A DNA stretch of 64,000 nucleotides, from contig NZ_BCYY01000015.1 of assembly GCF_001598435.1 (NCBI RefSeq), positions 1 through 64,000 of the forward strand, given 5' to 3'. How positions within the stretch are numbered: the first letter of the stretch is position 1; each line of letters opens with the position of its first letter. The translations under genes were made by a program, and so were the position numbers. Below, piece after piece: positions 9,238 through 17,773 of this stretch. The notes under the pieces are model-generated. The model saw nothing but the letters and a program-made list of their open reading frames with translations. It did not search any database and was not told the DNA's origin. This stretch comes from Sphingomonas pituitosa NBRC 102491. Lineage in GTDB: Bacteria > Pseudomonadota > Alphaproteobacteria > Sphingomonadales > Sphingomonadaceae.

Positions 9238-10845
9238 ATGTCGATGCGCGATCTCTCCACCGAAACCCGGCCCTGGTGGCGCGGCGCGGTGATCTACCAG
9301 ATCTACCCCCGCAGCTTTGCGGACTCGAACGGCGACGGCGTCGGTGACCTGCCCGGCATCACCGCGCGGCTGGATCACGTCGCAGGGCTGGGCGTCGATG
9401 CGGTGTGGATCTCGCCCTTCTTCACGTCACCGATGCGGGACTTCGGCTATGACATCGCCGATTTCTGCGGCGTCGATCCCGTGTTCGGGACGCTGGCGGA
9501 CTTCGATGCCCTCGTCGCCCGCGCGCATGCGCTGGGCCTCAAGGTGCTGATCGACCAGGTCTATTCGCACAGCTCGGACCAGCACCCCTGGTTCCAGGAG
9601 AGCCGCACCAGCCGAACCAACCCGCGTGCCGACTGGTATGTCTGGGCCGATGCCAAGCCCGACGGCAGCCCGCCGAACAACTGGCAATCGGTGTTCGGCG
9701 GCCCGGCCTGGACCTGGGACGCGCGGCGCGGCCAATATTATCTCCACAATTTCCTGCGCGAACAGCCCGACCTCAATTTCCACAACCCGGAAGTGCAGGC
9801 AGCCACCCTCGCCACGGCGCAGTTCTGGCTCGATCGCGGCGTCGACGGCTTCCGCCTCGATGCGATCAACTTCACGATGCACGATCCGGAGCTGCGCGAT
9901 AACCCGCCGGCGCCCGATACCGGCGCCCCCCGCACCCGCCCGTTCGACTTCCAGCAACACGTGTACAACCAGAGCCATGCGGACATCCCGCTGCTGCTCG
10001 AGAAGCTGCGCGGCCTGGCCGATCGCTACCCCGGCCGCTTCACCGTCGCCGAGGTCGGCGGCCCGTCCCCCGAGGCGGAGATGCACCTGTTCACCGCCGG
10101 AAGCACGCGGCTGAACAGCGCCTATGGCTTCAACTTCCTCTATGCGGATCGCCTGACGCCCGCGCTGGTGCGTGATGCCGTCGCCGAATGGCCGGACGCA
10201 CCGGGCACGGGCTGGCCGAGCTGGGCGTTCGAGAACCATGACGCCCCGCGTGCGATCTCGCGCTGGGTCGCACCCGAGCACCGTGCGGCCTTTGCCGCGC
10301 TCAAGATGCTGCTGCTGCTCTCCTTACGCGGCAATGCGATCCTCTATTATGGCGAGGAACTGGGCCTGACCCAGGTCGAGATCGGGTTCGAGGACCTGCA
10401 GGACCCCGAGGCGATCGCCAACTGGCCGCTCACCCTAAGCCGCGACGGCGCCCGCACGCCGATGCCGTGGGTGGCCGATGCGCCGAACGCGGGCTTCTCG
10501 GTCGCGCGCCCCTGGCTGCCGCTCGGCCCGGATCATCTCGATCGTGCCGTGGACCGACAGGCGGCCGATCCCGCCTCGCTGCTGCACCTGACGCGGCGCC
10601 TGATCGCCCTGCGCGATCGCCACGCGGCCCTGGTGGAAGGCGCGATGGAGGTGCTGCATGCCGACGAAGCCCTGCTCGTTTTCGCGCGCATCACCGGCGA
10701 TCAGCGCCTGATCTGTGCCTTTAACCTTTCGGCCGCGCCGGTCGCACTGCCGCCCGCACTGGTCGAAGGACTGGCGCTGGTGGAGGCGCTGAACGGCGCG
10801 ACACTCCGCCAGCTGCCGGGTTATGCGGGGCTGATCGCCGGCTGA
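9238..10845 (+). CDS. Alpha-glucosidase, GH13 (oligo-1,4/1,6-glucosidase type)
   Basis: 535-residue cytoplasmic GH13 enzyme without a signal peptide. It begins WWRGAVIYQIYPRSF, typical of the alpha-glucosidase subgroup. Catalytic residues: Asp208 (GFRLDAINF), Glu272 (VAEVGG), Asp335 (ENHDAPR). It should release glucose from the non-reducing end of maltose and short maltodextrins after import. The start is taken 5 bases after the amylase stop; an ATG two codons later is an alternative. Its last 25 bases overlap the 3' end of the convergent antiporter gene. Confidence 0.9.
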   Translation: MSMRDLSTETRPWWRGAVIYQIYPRSFADSNGDGVGDLPGITARLDHVAGLGVDAVWISPFFTSPMRDFGYDIADFCGVDPVFGTLADFDALVARAHALGLKVLIDQVYSHSSDQHPWFQESRTSRTNPRADWYVWADAKPDGSPPNNWQSVFGGPAWTWDARRGQYYLHNFLREQPDLNFHNPEVQAATLATAQFWLDRGVDGFRLDAINFTMHDPELRDNPPAPDTGAPRTRPFDFQQHVYNQSHADIPLLLEKLRGLADRYPGRFTVAEVGGPSPEAEMHLFTAGSTRLNSAYGFNFLYADRLTPALVRDAVAEWPDAPGTGWPSWAFENHDAPRAISRWVAPEHRAAFAALKMLLLLSLRGNAILYYGEELGLTQVEIGFEDLQDPEAIANWPLTLSRDGARTPMPWVADAPNAGFSVARPWLPLGPDHLDRAVDRQAADPASLLHLTRRLIALRDRHAALVEGAMEVLHADEALLVFARITGDQRLICAFNLSAAPVALPPALVEGLALVEALNGATLRQLPGYAGLIAG

Positions 10846-12476
10846 TCCGATCCCGCCGGCATGCCGCGGGCGAGCTCGATCATCCGGTTGGCGGTCTCGC
10901 GCTCGCCCATCACCACCTCGTCGGCGCCGAGCCCTTCGAGATGGGCGACCTCGTCGGCCGAATGGGCGCGCACCACCACCGGCACGCCGGAAGCCAGCAG
11001 CCGCGCGTGCTGGAGGATCGCCCCGCCCTCGAATCCGGCGGGAATCGCGATCAGCAGCTTGCTCGCCTGGGCGATTCCCGCCGCGACCAGCGTGCGCGCC
11101 TCCAGCGCATTCCCCTCGACGACGGTGATGCCCGAGGCGCGCGCCTGGGCGGCCATGTCGCCCTGGTCCTCGATCAACGCAAAGGCCTTGCCGTGCTGTT
11201 GCAGATCCTGCGCGATCATCTTGCCCACCCGGCCATAGCCGATCAGGATGACATGCCCGTCCGGCAGCTCGACCGGCGCGATCGCTCGCCTGGCGGGCTC
11301 GGCGTCCTCATAGCGCCTGGCGACCCAGTTGAAGAGGAACGGGTTGGCGAAGATCGAGATCATCGCCGCGGCGAGGATCACGTCGCGCGCTGCCGCCGGC
11401 ATCAGGCCCAGATCGGTGCCCAGGCCCGCCAGGATGAACGAGAATTCGCCGATCTGCGCGAGGCTGACCGCCACCGTCAGCCCGGTCTGGTTCGAATAGC
11501 CGAACAGCCGCACGATCCCGTACGCCGCGAGCGACTTGCCGACGAGGATGATCGCGATTGCCGCCAGCAGCACCAAAGGCTGCTCGACCAGCACCGAGGG
11601 ATTGAACAGCATCCCCACCGAGACGAAGAACAGCACCGCGAAGGCGTCGCGCAGCGGCAGCGTTTCCTCGGTCGCGCGGCGGCTGAGCGAGGTTTCGCCC
11701 AGGATCATGCCGGCGAAGAAGGCGCCGAGCGCGAACGACACGTCGAACGCCAGCGCCGCGCCGAACGCCACGCCCAGCGCGATCGCCAGCACCGCCAGCC
11801 GGAACAGCTCCTGCGAGCCGGTGCCGACCACCCATTGCAGCGTCCACGGAATCACCCGGCGGCCCACCACCAGCATCAGCGCGACGAAGCCGGCGACCTT
11901 GAGGAAGGTGGAGAGCAAGGGCTGGAGCAGCGATCCGCCGCCGCCCTCCTGCATCACCTCACCCAGCACCGGCAGCAGCACCAGCGCCACCACCATCGCC
12001 AGATCCTCGACGATCAGCCAGCCGACCGCGATCCGCCCGCGCTCGGTCTGGACGATGTCGTGGCCCTGCAGCGCGCGGAGCAGCACCACCGTGCTCGCCA
12101 CCGACAGCGCCAGGCCGAAGACAATGCCCGCCTGCAGTCCCCAACCGGCGACATAGGCGAGACCGATGCCCATGGCAGTGGCGGCGGCGATCTGCACCAC
12201 CGCACCCGGCACCGCGATCTTGCGCACCGAGAGCAGGTCGCGCAGCGAGAAATGCAGGCCGACGCCGAACATCAGCAGGATCACGCCGATCTCGGCGAGT
12301 TCGTTGGCGAGGCCCGAATTGGCGACGAAGCCGGGGGTGAACGGCCCCACCGCCACGCCGGCGAGCAGATAGCCGGCGATCGGCGAGACTTTGATCCGGT
12401 GCGCGATCGCGCCGAAGAGGAAGGCGACGACGAGTCCGGCAACGATGGTGGCGATCAGGGGCGCGTGATGCGGCAT
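10821..12476 (-). CDS. ybaL: Monovalent cation:proton antiporter (CPA2), YbaL/KefB-like
   Basis: 551-residue inner-membrane antiporter. The first 380 or so residues form about twelve hydrophobic segments of the Na+/H+ exchanger domain, including the characteristic VEDLAMVVALVLLPVLGE segment. The C-terminus is a cytosolic TrkA-N domain with a Rossmann motif (HVILIGYGRVGKMIAQDL). This layout is the YbaL branch of the KefB family, which exchanges K+ or Na+ for protons under nucleotide control. AAGGAGG precedes the start. The gene converges on, and overlaps by 25 bp, the alpha-glucosidase. Confidence 0.88.
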   Translation of the reverse strand: MPHHAPLIATIVAGLVVAFLFGAIAHRIKVSPIAGYLLAGVAVGPFTPGFVANSGLANELAEIGVILLMFGVGLHFSLRDLLSVRKIAVPGAVVQIAAATAMGIGLAYVAGWGLQAGIVFGLALSVASTVVLLRALQGHDIVQTERGRIAVGWLIVEDLAMVVALVLLPVLGEVMQEGGGGSLLQPLLSTFLKVAGFVALMLVVGRRVIPWTLQWVVGTGSQELFRLAVLAIALGVAFGAALAFDVSFALGAFFAGMILGETSLSRRATEETLPLRDAFAVLFFVSVGMLFNPSVLVEQPLVLLAAIAIILVGKSLAAYGIVRLFGYSNQTGLTVAVSLAQIGEFSFILAGLGTDLGLMPAAARDVILAAAMISIFANPFLFNWVARRYEDAEPARRAIAPVELPDGHVILIGYGRVGKMIAQDLQQHGKAFALIEDQGDMAAQARASGITVVEGNALEARTLVAAGIAQASKLLIAIPAGFEGGAILQHARLLASGVPVVVRAHSADEVAHLEGLGADEVVMGERETANRMIELARGMPAGSDQPAISPA

Positions 12477-12505
12477 CGATCCTCCTTGAAATGAAAAACT
12501 GGTTC

Positions 12506-12539
12506 GACACCGGCCGCGCCTGAAGGCGACCGGTGTCGA
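12506..12539 (-). terminator. Intrinsic terminator after the 37-aa gene
   Basis: Read leftward, a hairpin with 13-bp arms and one mismatch (12527-12539 with 12506-12518, 8-nt loop) is followed by AACCAGTTTTT. It lies just after the stop of the small membrane-protein gene and before the antiporter, so it likely ends that transcript and leaves the antiporter on its own promoter. Confidence 0.6.
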
Positions 12540-12545
12540 TGCAGG

Positions 12546-12659
12546 TCAGGACTGGGCCGCGCCGATCGCGGCTGCCAATGCCGCCGCGGCGCCGGCGATG
12601 CCGGACCAGACGGCGATGGCGAACCACCAGGGGGGCCGCTTGCCTCGTTTCTTTCGCAT
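12546..12659 (-). CDS. Small single-pass membrane protein (37 aa)
   Basis: Short gene with a strong ribosome-binding site (GAGGAGG before the ATG). The product starts with a basic stretch (MRKKRGKRPP), then one hydrophobic, alanine-rich segment beginning WWFAIAVWSG, and ends GAAQS: one inner-membrane helix with the N-terminus inside. I recognise no family. Support is the ribosome-binding site, amphipathic layout and the terminator directly downstream. Confidence 0.55.
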   Translation of the reverse strand: MRKKRGKRPPWWFAIAVWSGIAGAAAALAAAIGAAQS

Positions 12660-12724
12660 GGGGTCCTCCTCTGCCGCCGCGGGGCGGCGAAGACGAAGTT
12701 CAGGCGTAGAAGCGCGAGATGCGC

Positions 12725-13123
12725 CTAGAAACGCCGGTGCGGCGGTGCACGCGCGCCACGCGCGCCGCAGCGCACCGGCCGAAGCGCCGTGGTCGGCTGA
12801 AGGGCATATAGCGCGAGGAAAAGGAGGAGAACCGCGGCGAGCGCCGGCGCAACGGCAAGCACCGCGCCGCTGCCGGAAGCGCCGTCGTGTCGCACGCCGC
12901 GCACGCTCTGCCAGAGCGAAGCCCCCTGGTCGCCGCGCTTTGCAGCGATCGCCACGCTGGTGGTGGCCGGGTTGAACGCAGCGCCGTGGACGAGCGTTTC
13001 AGGGGGCCCGAGCGGCGCCACCGCGCCGAACAGAAGGGCAAGCACGAAGGTCCACACCGCCACCGGCAGCGCGATGCGCCGGCGGGTGCCTCGATCGGGC
13101 ATGCGGGTGAAGAAACGGGCCAT
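12725..13123 (-). CDS. Hypothetical membrane protein (about 132 aa)
   Basis: Unrecognised protein with a hydrophobic segment near the N-terminus (LPVAVWTFVLALLFGAVAP), a polar middle containing FNPATTSVAIAAKRGDQG, and a second hydrophobic segment (LAVAPALAAVLLLFLALYAL) before an arginine-rich tail. The layout suggests two membrane helices with a periplasmic loop. Start uncertain: 13123, 13150 and 13102 are all possible and none has a clear ribosome-binding site. Orientation agrees with its neighbours. Confidence 0.5.
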   Translation of the reverse strand: MARFFTRMPDRGTRRRIALPVAVWTFVLALLFGAVAPLGPPETLVHGAAFNPATTSVAIAAKRGDQGASLWQSVRGVRHDGASGSGAVLAVAPALAAVLLLFLALYALQPTTALRPVRCGARGARAPPHRRF

Positions 13124-13183
13124 TGCGCGATTAACGCACCGATCGCGCAATGGTGCCGTAACGAAGTGTTACCTGAAGAGGCG

Positions 13184-15223
13184 TTACTTGGGCATGCCGC
13201 TCAGCCCGCTGGCCTTGCGCAGCGCATCGGCATCGAGCCGATAGCCGTCGAGGAACACCGTCTGCACATGGCGCAGGTTGCCGATGTCCTTCGAGACGTC
13301 ACCCTCGACGAGGATGATGTCGGCCGTCTTGCCCGGCGCGATCGCGCCCACCCGATCGGACATGCCCACCATCCGCGCCGGCACGATCGTCGCGGTCTGC
13401 AGCGCCTCGACATTGGTCAGGCCGGCTTCCTGGTAGAGTTCGAGCTCGCGCACCAGCTCCAGGCCATAGCCGTCGGTGCCGGCGACGATCGGCACCCCCG
13501 CCTTGTGCAGCCGCCCGACGACTTCGACCATCTTGCCGAAGCTCTTGCGGAAATCGGCGCGGGTGAGGCCCGCGAACAGCGGATAGCCACCGATCTTCCA
13601 GCCGCGCGCAACCGAGGGGGGCGCGATGTCGGTATAGGCCGCATATTCCGGCGGCACGGCGCTGCCGTCGGAGGTGAGCAGCGGCTCCCACACGGTCAGC
13701 GTCGGATCGATGATCGTCTTGCGCTTGGCAAGCTCGGCATAGAAGGCGCGCAGTTCGGGGGAGTCGAGATCCAGGTCCTTGCCGTACTGCGCGGGCCCTT
13801 CCAGCCGCGCGGCGGTGTTCGCCTTGTCGACCACGTCCTGCGGCATCGCCTGCATCAGGATGAAGTTGATGTGGGTGACCTCGTCATAGCCCGCCCGCAC
13901 CGCATCGAGCGGCCGCATATGCGCGGGGACATGGCCATGGACATGGAGCCCCAGCTTGTGCGCCTCGGCCGCCGCGGGTGCGATCCAGGCGGGGTCCATC
14001 GACGTGTAGAACTTCACCCCCCACATGCCCGCCGCCTTGATCTTGTCGACCGCGGCGATCGCCTCCGCCGCCGAGGAGACGGTGAGCGCCCCTTGCGCGG
14101 CCAGCGGATCCTTCTTGTCGATGATCACCGAGACCTTGCCGTCCGGCGCCAGCAGGTCGCCCGCGGCGCGGCGCTTGAAGATGCTCTGCGCATCCTCGAT
14201 CGACGATCCGGGGCTGCGATAGTTGGTCATGCCCGTGGCGACGTTCTGCAGCAGGTTCCAGTCGTCTCCGACATGCTGGTGCGAATCCCACAGGCCGGGC
14301 AGCAGCGTGCGACCGCGCCCGTCGATCACGGTCATCGCCTTCGTGGCGGCGATGCTGCCCGCCGGGCCGACCTTCGCCACCTTGCCGTCGGCGATCAGCA
14401 CCGCCTGGTCCGGCAGATATTTGCCGGCGACGGAATCGAACAGCAGCACGTGATCGACCAGCGTCGGCGTGCGATTGGCGGGCGCGAGGAAGCGATGCGC
14501 GACGTCGCGCACCATGTCCGCGGCTTCCTTGTCCTGGATATCCTTCAGCTTCGGCCCGGCAGCCTCATAGCCTTCGGGGAGCAGCGACATGCCCCCGGCG
14601 CTGCCGAAGAAATGGTTCTGCGCATCGAGCCAGACCGGCGAGGGCGAAAAGCCGGTGCCGGTGACATAGGCGAGCTTCACCGTCTTCTTGCCGGCCGGCC
14701 CGTCGATCTCCACCGCCTTGCCGATGGTGATGCTGGCATGGCCGCTCGGCAGCAGGTCGATCCCCGCCGACCCCGCCGCGACGAGCGCGTCGAGGTCGCT
14801 CTCGAACGCCAGCCATGGCCCGCCATAGCTGTTGTAGCGCGCCTTTCCGAAGGGCTTCTCGCCCGAATCCACCGCGGTCTTCCAGTGCGCGATGCCCGCC
14901 GGATCGACGGTGAAGGTCTCCGTCGCGTCGCCGGTGTCGGTGAAGCCGCGCACGGCGATGTCGATGGGGCGCTTGTCCGGTCCCAGTCGCACCACTTCGT
15001 CGGTTTCGGTGATCCAGCCCCGCAGCGACATCGACATGCGATAGGCGATGCGCCCGTCGGGCAAGGTCCACGACCAGACGTCGCCATGCTTGCCGGCGGT
15101 GGAGGTGATGGTGAAATGCCGCGCCTCGGCGGGCGGCGTCATCAGATCGGCCTTCTGCGTTTGCGCCGCCGCCGGCAGCACCGCAGCGGTGGCGAGCAGA
15201 AGCCCCAGACGAAGTGCGCGCAT
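13184..15223 (-). CDS. Secreted metal-dependent amidohydrolase
   Basis: 679-residue exported protein: short signal peptide (residues 1-20, PAAAQ), an N-terminal beta-rich region of about 270 residues, then an amidohydrolase-superfamily barrel. Metal-site motifs are visible in order: GLWDSHQH, HVHGHVPAH, EVTHINF and the closing aspartate in GTDGYG. Such proteins hydrolyse amide or cyclic bonds (dipeptidases, imidazolonepropionase-like enzymes); the substrate cannot be read here. GGGGGT precedes the ATG. It stands alone, 142 bp after the lipoprotein gene with a hairpin between. Confidence 0.82.
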   Translation of the reverse strand: MRALRLGLLLATAAVLPAAAQTQKADLMTPPAEARHFTITSTAGKHGDVWSWTLPDGRIAYRMSMSLRGWITETDEVVRLGPDKRPIDIAVRGFTDTGDATETFTVDPAGIAHWKTAVDSGEKPFGKARYNSYGGPWLAFESDLDALVAAGSAGIDLLPSGHASITIGKAVEIDGPAGKKTVKLAYVTGTGFSPSPVWLDAQNHFFGSAGGMSLLPEGYEAAGPKLKDIQDKEAADMVRDVAHRFLAPANRTPTLVDHVLLFDSVAGKYLPDQAVLIADGKVAKVGPAGSIAATKAMTVIDGRGRTLLPGLWDSHQHVGDDWNLLQNVATGMTNYRSPGSSIEDAQSIFKRRAAGDLLAPDGKVSVIIDKKDPLAAQGALTVSSAAEAIAAVDKIKAAGMWGVKFYTSMDPAWIAPAAAEAHKLGLHVHGHVPAHMRPLDAVRAGYDEVTHINFILMQAMPQDVVDKANTAARLEGPAQYGKDLDLDSPELRAFYAELAKRKTIIDPTLTVWEPLLTSDGSAVPPEYAAYTDIAPPSVARGWKIGGYPLFAGLTRADFRKSFGKMVEVVGRLHKAGVPIVAGTDGYGLELVRELELYQEAGLTNVEALQTATIVPARMVGMSDRVGAIAPGKTADIILVEGDVSKDIGNLRHVQTVFLDGYRLDADALRKASGLSGMPK

Positions 15224-15319
15224 GTTTACCCCCAATGGCTCGGAACGAAAGGAACACGCCTGTCTGACACGGGGCCTGCGGGGGCGCAATCGCCGGCGCC
15301 CGCCGTTCTCCGCCGGAGG

Positions 15320-15343
15320 GGGCGGCCATCGCCACGGCCGCCC
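15320..15343 (-). terminator. Hairpin terminator of the lipoprotein gene
   Basis: Perfect 8-bp GC-only arms (GGGCGGCC at 15320-15327, GGCCGCCC at 15336-15343) with an 8-nt loop, 23 bp past the lipoprotein stop. There is no T-run, so termination may need Rho. Confidence 0.45.
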
Positions 15344-15365
15344 TGCCCCACCGGTTGCGAGCGGA

Positions 15366-16289
15366 TCAGTTCTTGCGCCCGACCATTGCACCGACCCCGC
15401 GCCCGTCGGCATTGAGGATGCCGAAATTCGCGCCGATCTCGGCGGCGCCGGGGCCGAAGAACGCCCCCTGCATGTTCACCGTCGCCCCGTTGCTGCCGCC
15501 GGCAGCCGAGAAGAACACACCGGTCTGTTCCGATCGGATCTGGCCCGTCAGCGCGTGGGTGCCGAAATCGCGCAGGCCGCTGGTCACCACATTCTGTCCG
15601 CGCAGCTGTAGCGTCGCCTGCACGGTCGCCGCGGCGAAATCTGCGGAGAAGCTGCCCTGCCCGCCCAGCGCATACACGCCGCTCGCGCCGGCGAACTGCC
15701 CGTCCACGACGGTGGTGTAGCTGGCCGTACCGGTCTTCGGCATGTCCGACGGCGCGGTGCGGACGCCGTACGCGAAGAAGATCGTGTCGACGCCGATCGG
15801 GCTCCGCTCGGTGATCGCCTGATAGGCGCCGTAGCTCGCATAGGTGAGCACGAGCCTGGGATTGCCGGACCCGGCATTGAACAGCGACAGGTTCTCCTGC
15901 CGCCCACCCGAGCGCTTCTCGTAATTGGTCAGCGTGTTCGAGCTCGACGTGCGGTCGGCGGGGCCGAACGCGGGCGAAGTGAAGGGCGACATCGAGATCG
16001 TGTAGCTTTGCGCCGCCGCATCGTACCGCACCGAGAAGCTGTTCGACGAGACCGGCACCGTGCCGTCGAAATCGCTCGCCGATCCGGTGCCCGAAACCGA
16101 ATAGCGCATGCGCCCAGCAGCCCCGCCGAAGCCCTCGGTAAAGCGAAGGTCCGTGAGCATTGTGTTGCGCTGGTCGACCGGCGCTGCCGGCACCGGGATG
16201 AAGCCGGGTCCGCTGCCGCCCCCGCCGCCGCCGCTGCAACCGCCCAGCCCAACTGCCAGCGCGACGAACGCGCATCCCATCAATCGCAT
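15366..16289 (-). CDS. TbpB-like beta-barrel lipoprotein
   Basis: 307-residue lipoprotein. A lipobox (AVGLGGC, Cys about residue 18) is followed by a glycine-rich linker (SGGGGGGSGPG). The C-terminal region carries the pattern of transferrin-binding-protein-B-type eight-stranded barrels (GSNGATVNMQGAFFGPGAAE, then IGANFGI). Members in pathogens are displayed by Slam translocons and bind transferrin, factor H or haem; here the ligand is unknown. It is the gene after the pectate lyase in the leftward receptor/lyase series, so it may serve as a surface partner in pectin uptake. Good GGGGGAG ribosome-binding site. Confidence 0.65.
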   Translation of the reverse strand: MRLMGCAFVALAVGLGGCSGGGGGGSGPGFIPVPAAPVDQRNTMLTDLRFTEGFGGAAGRMRYSVSGTGSASDFDGTVPVSSNSFSVRYDAAAQSYTISMSPFTSPAFGPADRTSSSNTLTNYEKRSGGRQENLSLFNAGSGNPRLVLTYASYGAYQAITERSPIGVDTIFFAYGVRTAPSDMPKTGTASYTTVVDGQFAGASGVYALGGQGSFSADFAAATVQATLQLRGQNVVTSGLRDFGTHALTGQIRSEQTGVFFSAAGGSNGATVNMQGAFFGPGAAEIGANFGILNADGRGVGAMVGRKN

Positions 16290-16426
16290 GCAATCTCCCC
16301 CTTCGACTTTCCAGCGCATCAGCAGCCTTGCCCCGGCTGCATCGGCACAGGATCATAGGGCTAGCCGATGTTCTTCAGCCCGGCAATGCGCAGGGTCATC
16401 ATCCCCTCGGCCGCGAGCGGCCGCGT

Positions 16427-17773
16427 TCAGGACCGGGGCGCGGCGCATTCGGCCAGCCATTCCTCCAGGTTCGTCCAGCCATCCCCGTTTCGGTCGGCAG
16501 CGCCGTCGCGGTGGTCGTGCGGGTTCAGGCCGTGCGCGATCTCCCAGGCGTCGGGCATGCCGTCGTGATCGCTGTCGACGGGCGCCGGCGCGCTCCGCAG
16601 CGCCGGCCAGCCGCCCACGTCGCGCTGGCTGTCGATCTGGCGGCCCGTGCGGTCCCGGACTCCCGCGACCACCCGTGCATCCACGCTGTCGCGCACCCTG
16701 GACGCCCCCGCGCTCGCCAGCACCCGCTCGTACGCCGATGCCGCAGGGTCGCGCGTCACCGGCGGCATCGGCACCGGCGCGTCGAGCCGGTAGCCCTCGG
16801 GCGAAATGCCGTCGACCAGGCTCCACGGGTCCTCGGGGATGGTGCCGTTCATGCTGTTGCCGGCGAACCACGCCTTGGCCAGCGTGTTGCCTTCGTGAAA
16901 GGCGATCGGCTTTTCCGATTGCGGCCCCATCACATAGGCGTTGTCGACGAAGTTGTAGCGCGCAAGCGTCGCCTTGTCGGCATTGTAGCCGGACCACCCC
17001 TTGCCCCAATTGTAGAACAGGTTCGAGCGGAAGTCGAAAAAGGCGCCCTCCGGATCGACGTCCGGCCCGCTATAGTTGCCGGGCCGCGGCATGCGTGCTT
17101 CGTGATTGGCCCAGAGATTGTGGTGGAAGCTGATCCGCGCGCCGCGCCCGCCCCGGATCAGGCTGCCATAGCCATGCTCGCCCTTGGCGTGGAGCGAATG
17201 GGTCAGCGATTCCGCGATGATCGACCATTGCACGGTCAGGTCCCAGAAGCCTTGCCCTGGCTCCCGGTAGTTGGCCGACGCAGACAGGGTCTCGTCCACC
17301 GACCAGCTCGCCGAGACATGGTCAAGGATGATGCGGCGCCCGCCCAGGATCCAGATCGCGTCGGACTCGGTGCGGCTCTCGTCGCCCAGCCGCGAGCGGA
17401 TATAGCGGATCACCACGTCGTCCGCGGCGACTTCCAGCGGGTGGTCGCGCAGGGTGATGCCGTCGCCCGGCGCCGACTGGCCGGCGATCGTCACCCGCCC
17501 CTCCCGGACGCGCAGCGGCTTCTCCAGCCGGATCGTGCCCGAGACGCGGAACAGGATCGTTCGCGGCCCGGCCGCCTCCACCGCTTCGCGCAGGCTGCCC
17601 GGGCCGCGATCGTTCAGCGTGGTGACGAACAGCACCTTGCCCCCGCGCCCGCCCAGCGCATGGGCACCCGCCCCCTCCGCCCCCGGAAAGGCAGGAACGG
17701 CAGCCCGTTCCTGCGCAAGCGCAAGCACAGGTGCGGGTGCGGCCAGCAGCAGGGCAAGCGCTGCCCGCCGCAT
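16427..17773 (-). CDS. Pectate lyase, PL1-like, with a calcium-binding tail
   Basis: 448-residue secreted polysaccharide lyase with a signal peptide (ALAQE, about residue 21). The mature start VPAFPGAEGAG is typical of the family. It folds as a right-handed parallel beta-helix, with the calcium-site segment DHVSASWSVDETLS and the catalytic-arginine loop NHEARMPRPGN. The tail (DSDHDGMPDAWE and DRNGDGWTNLEEW) is a thrombospondin-3/EF-type calcium motif. It should cut polygalacturonate by beta-elimination, leaving 4,5-unsaturated ends, which fits the kduD/kdgK pathway nearby. Its ATG overlaps the receptor stop by one base (TGATG). Confidence 0.88.
   Translation of the reverse strand: MRRAALALLLAAPAPVLALAQERAAVPAFPGAEGAGAHALGGRGGKVLFVTTLNDRGPGSLREAVEAAGPRTILFRVSGTIRLEKPLRVREGRVTIAGQSAPGDGITLRDHPLEVAADDVVIRYIRSRLGDESRTESDAIWILGGRRIILDHVSASWSVDETLSASANYREPGQGFWDLTVQWSIIAESLTHSLHAKGEHGYGSLIRGGRGARISFHHNLWANHEARMPRPGNYSGPDVDPEGAFFDFRSNLFYNWGKGWSGYNADKATLARYNFVDNAYVMGPQSEKPIAFHEGNTLAKAWFAGNSMNGTIPEDPWSLVDGISPEGYRLDAPVPMPPVTRDPAASAYERVLASAGASRVRDSVDARVVAGVRDRTGRQIDSQRDVGGWPALRSAPAPVDSDHDGMPDAWEIAHGLNPHDHRDGAADRNGDGWTNLEEWLAECAAPRS

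Noticed and set aside
12506..12539. CGACACCGG and CCGGTGTCG, resembling the pectin-locus operator halves
   Set aside because: The two halves are arms of one hairpin followed by a T-run after a small gene; terminator is the simpler reading.
12887..15415. A rightward 842-codon frame opposite the amidohydrolase
   Set aside because: Low-complexity Arg/His/Asp/Gly composition with no domain; the opposite strand has a signal peptide and metal motifs. This is the usual GC-rich antisense artefact.
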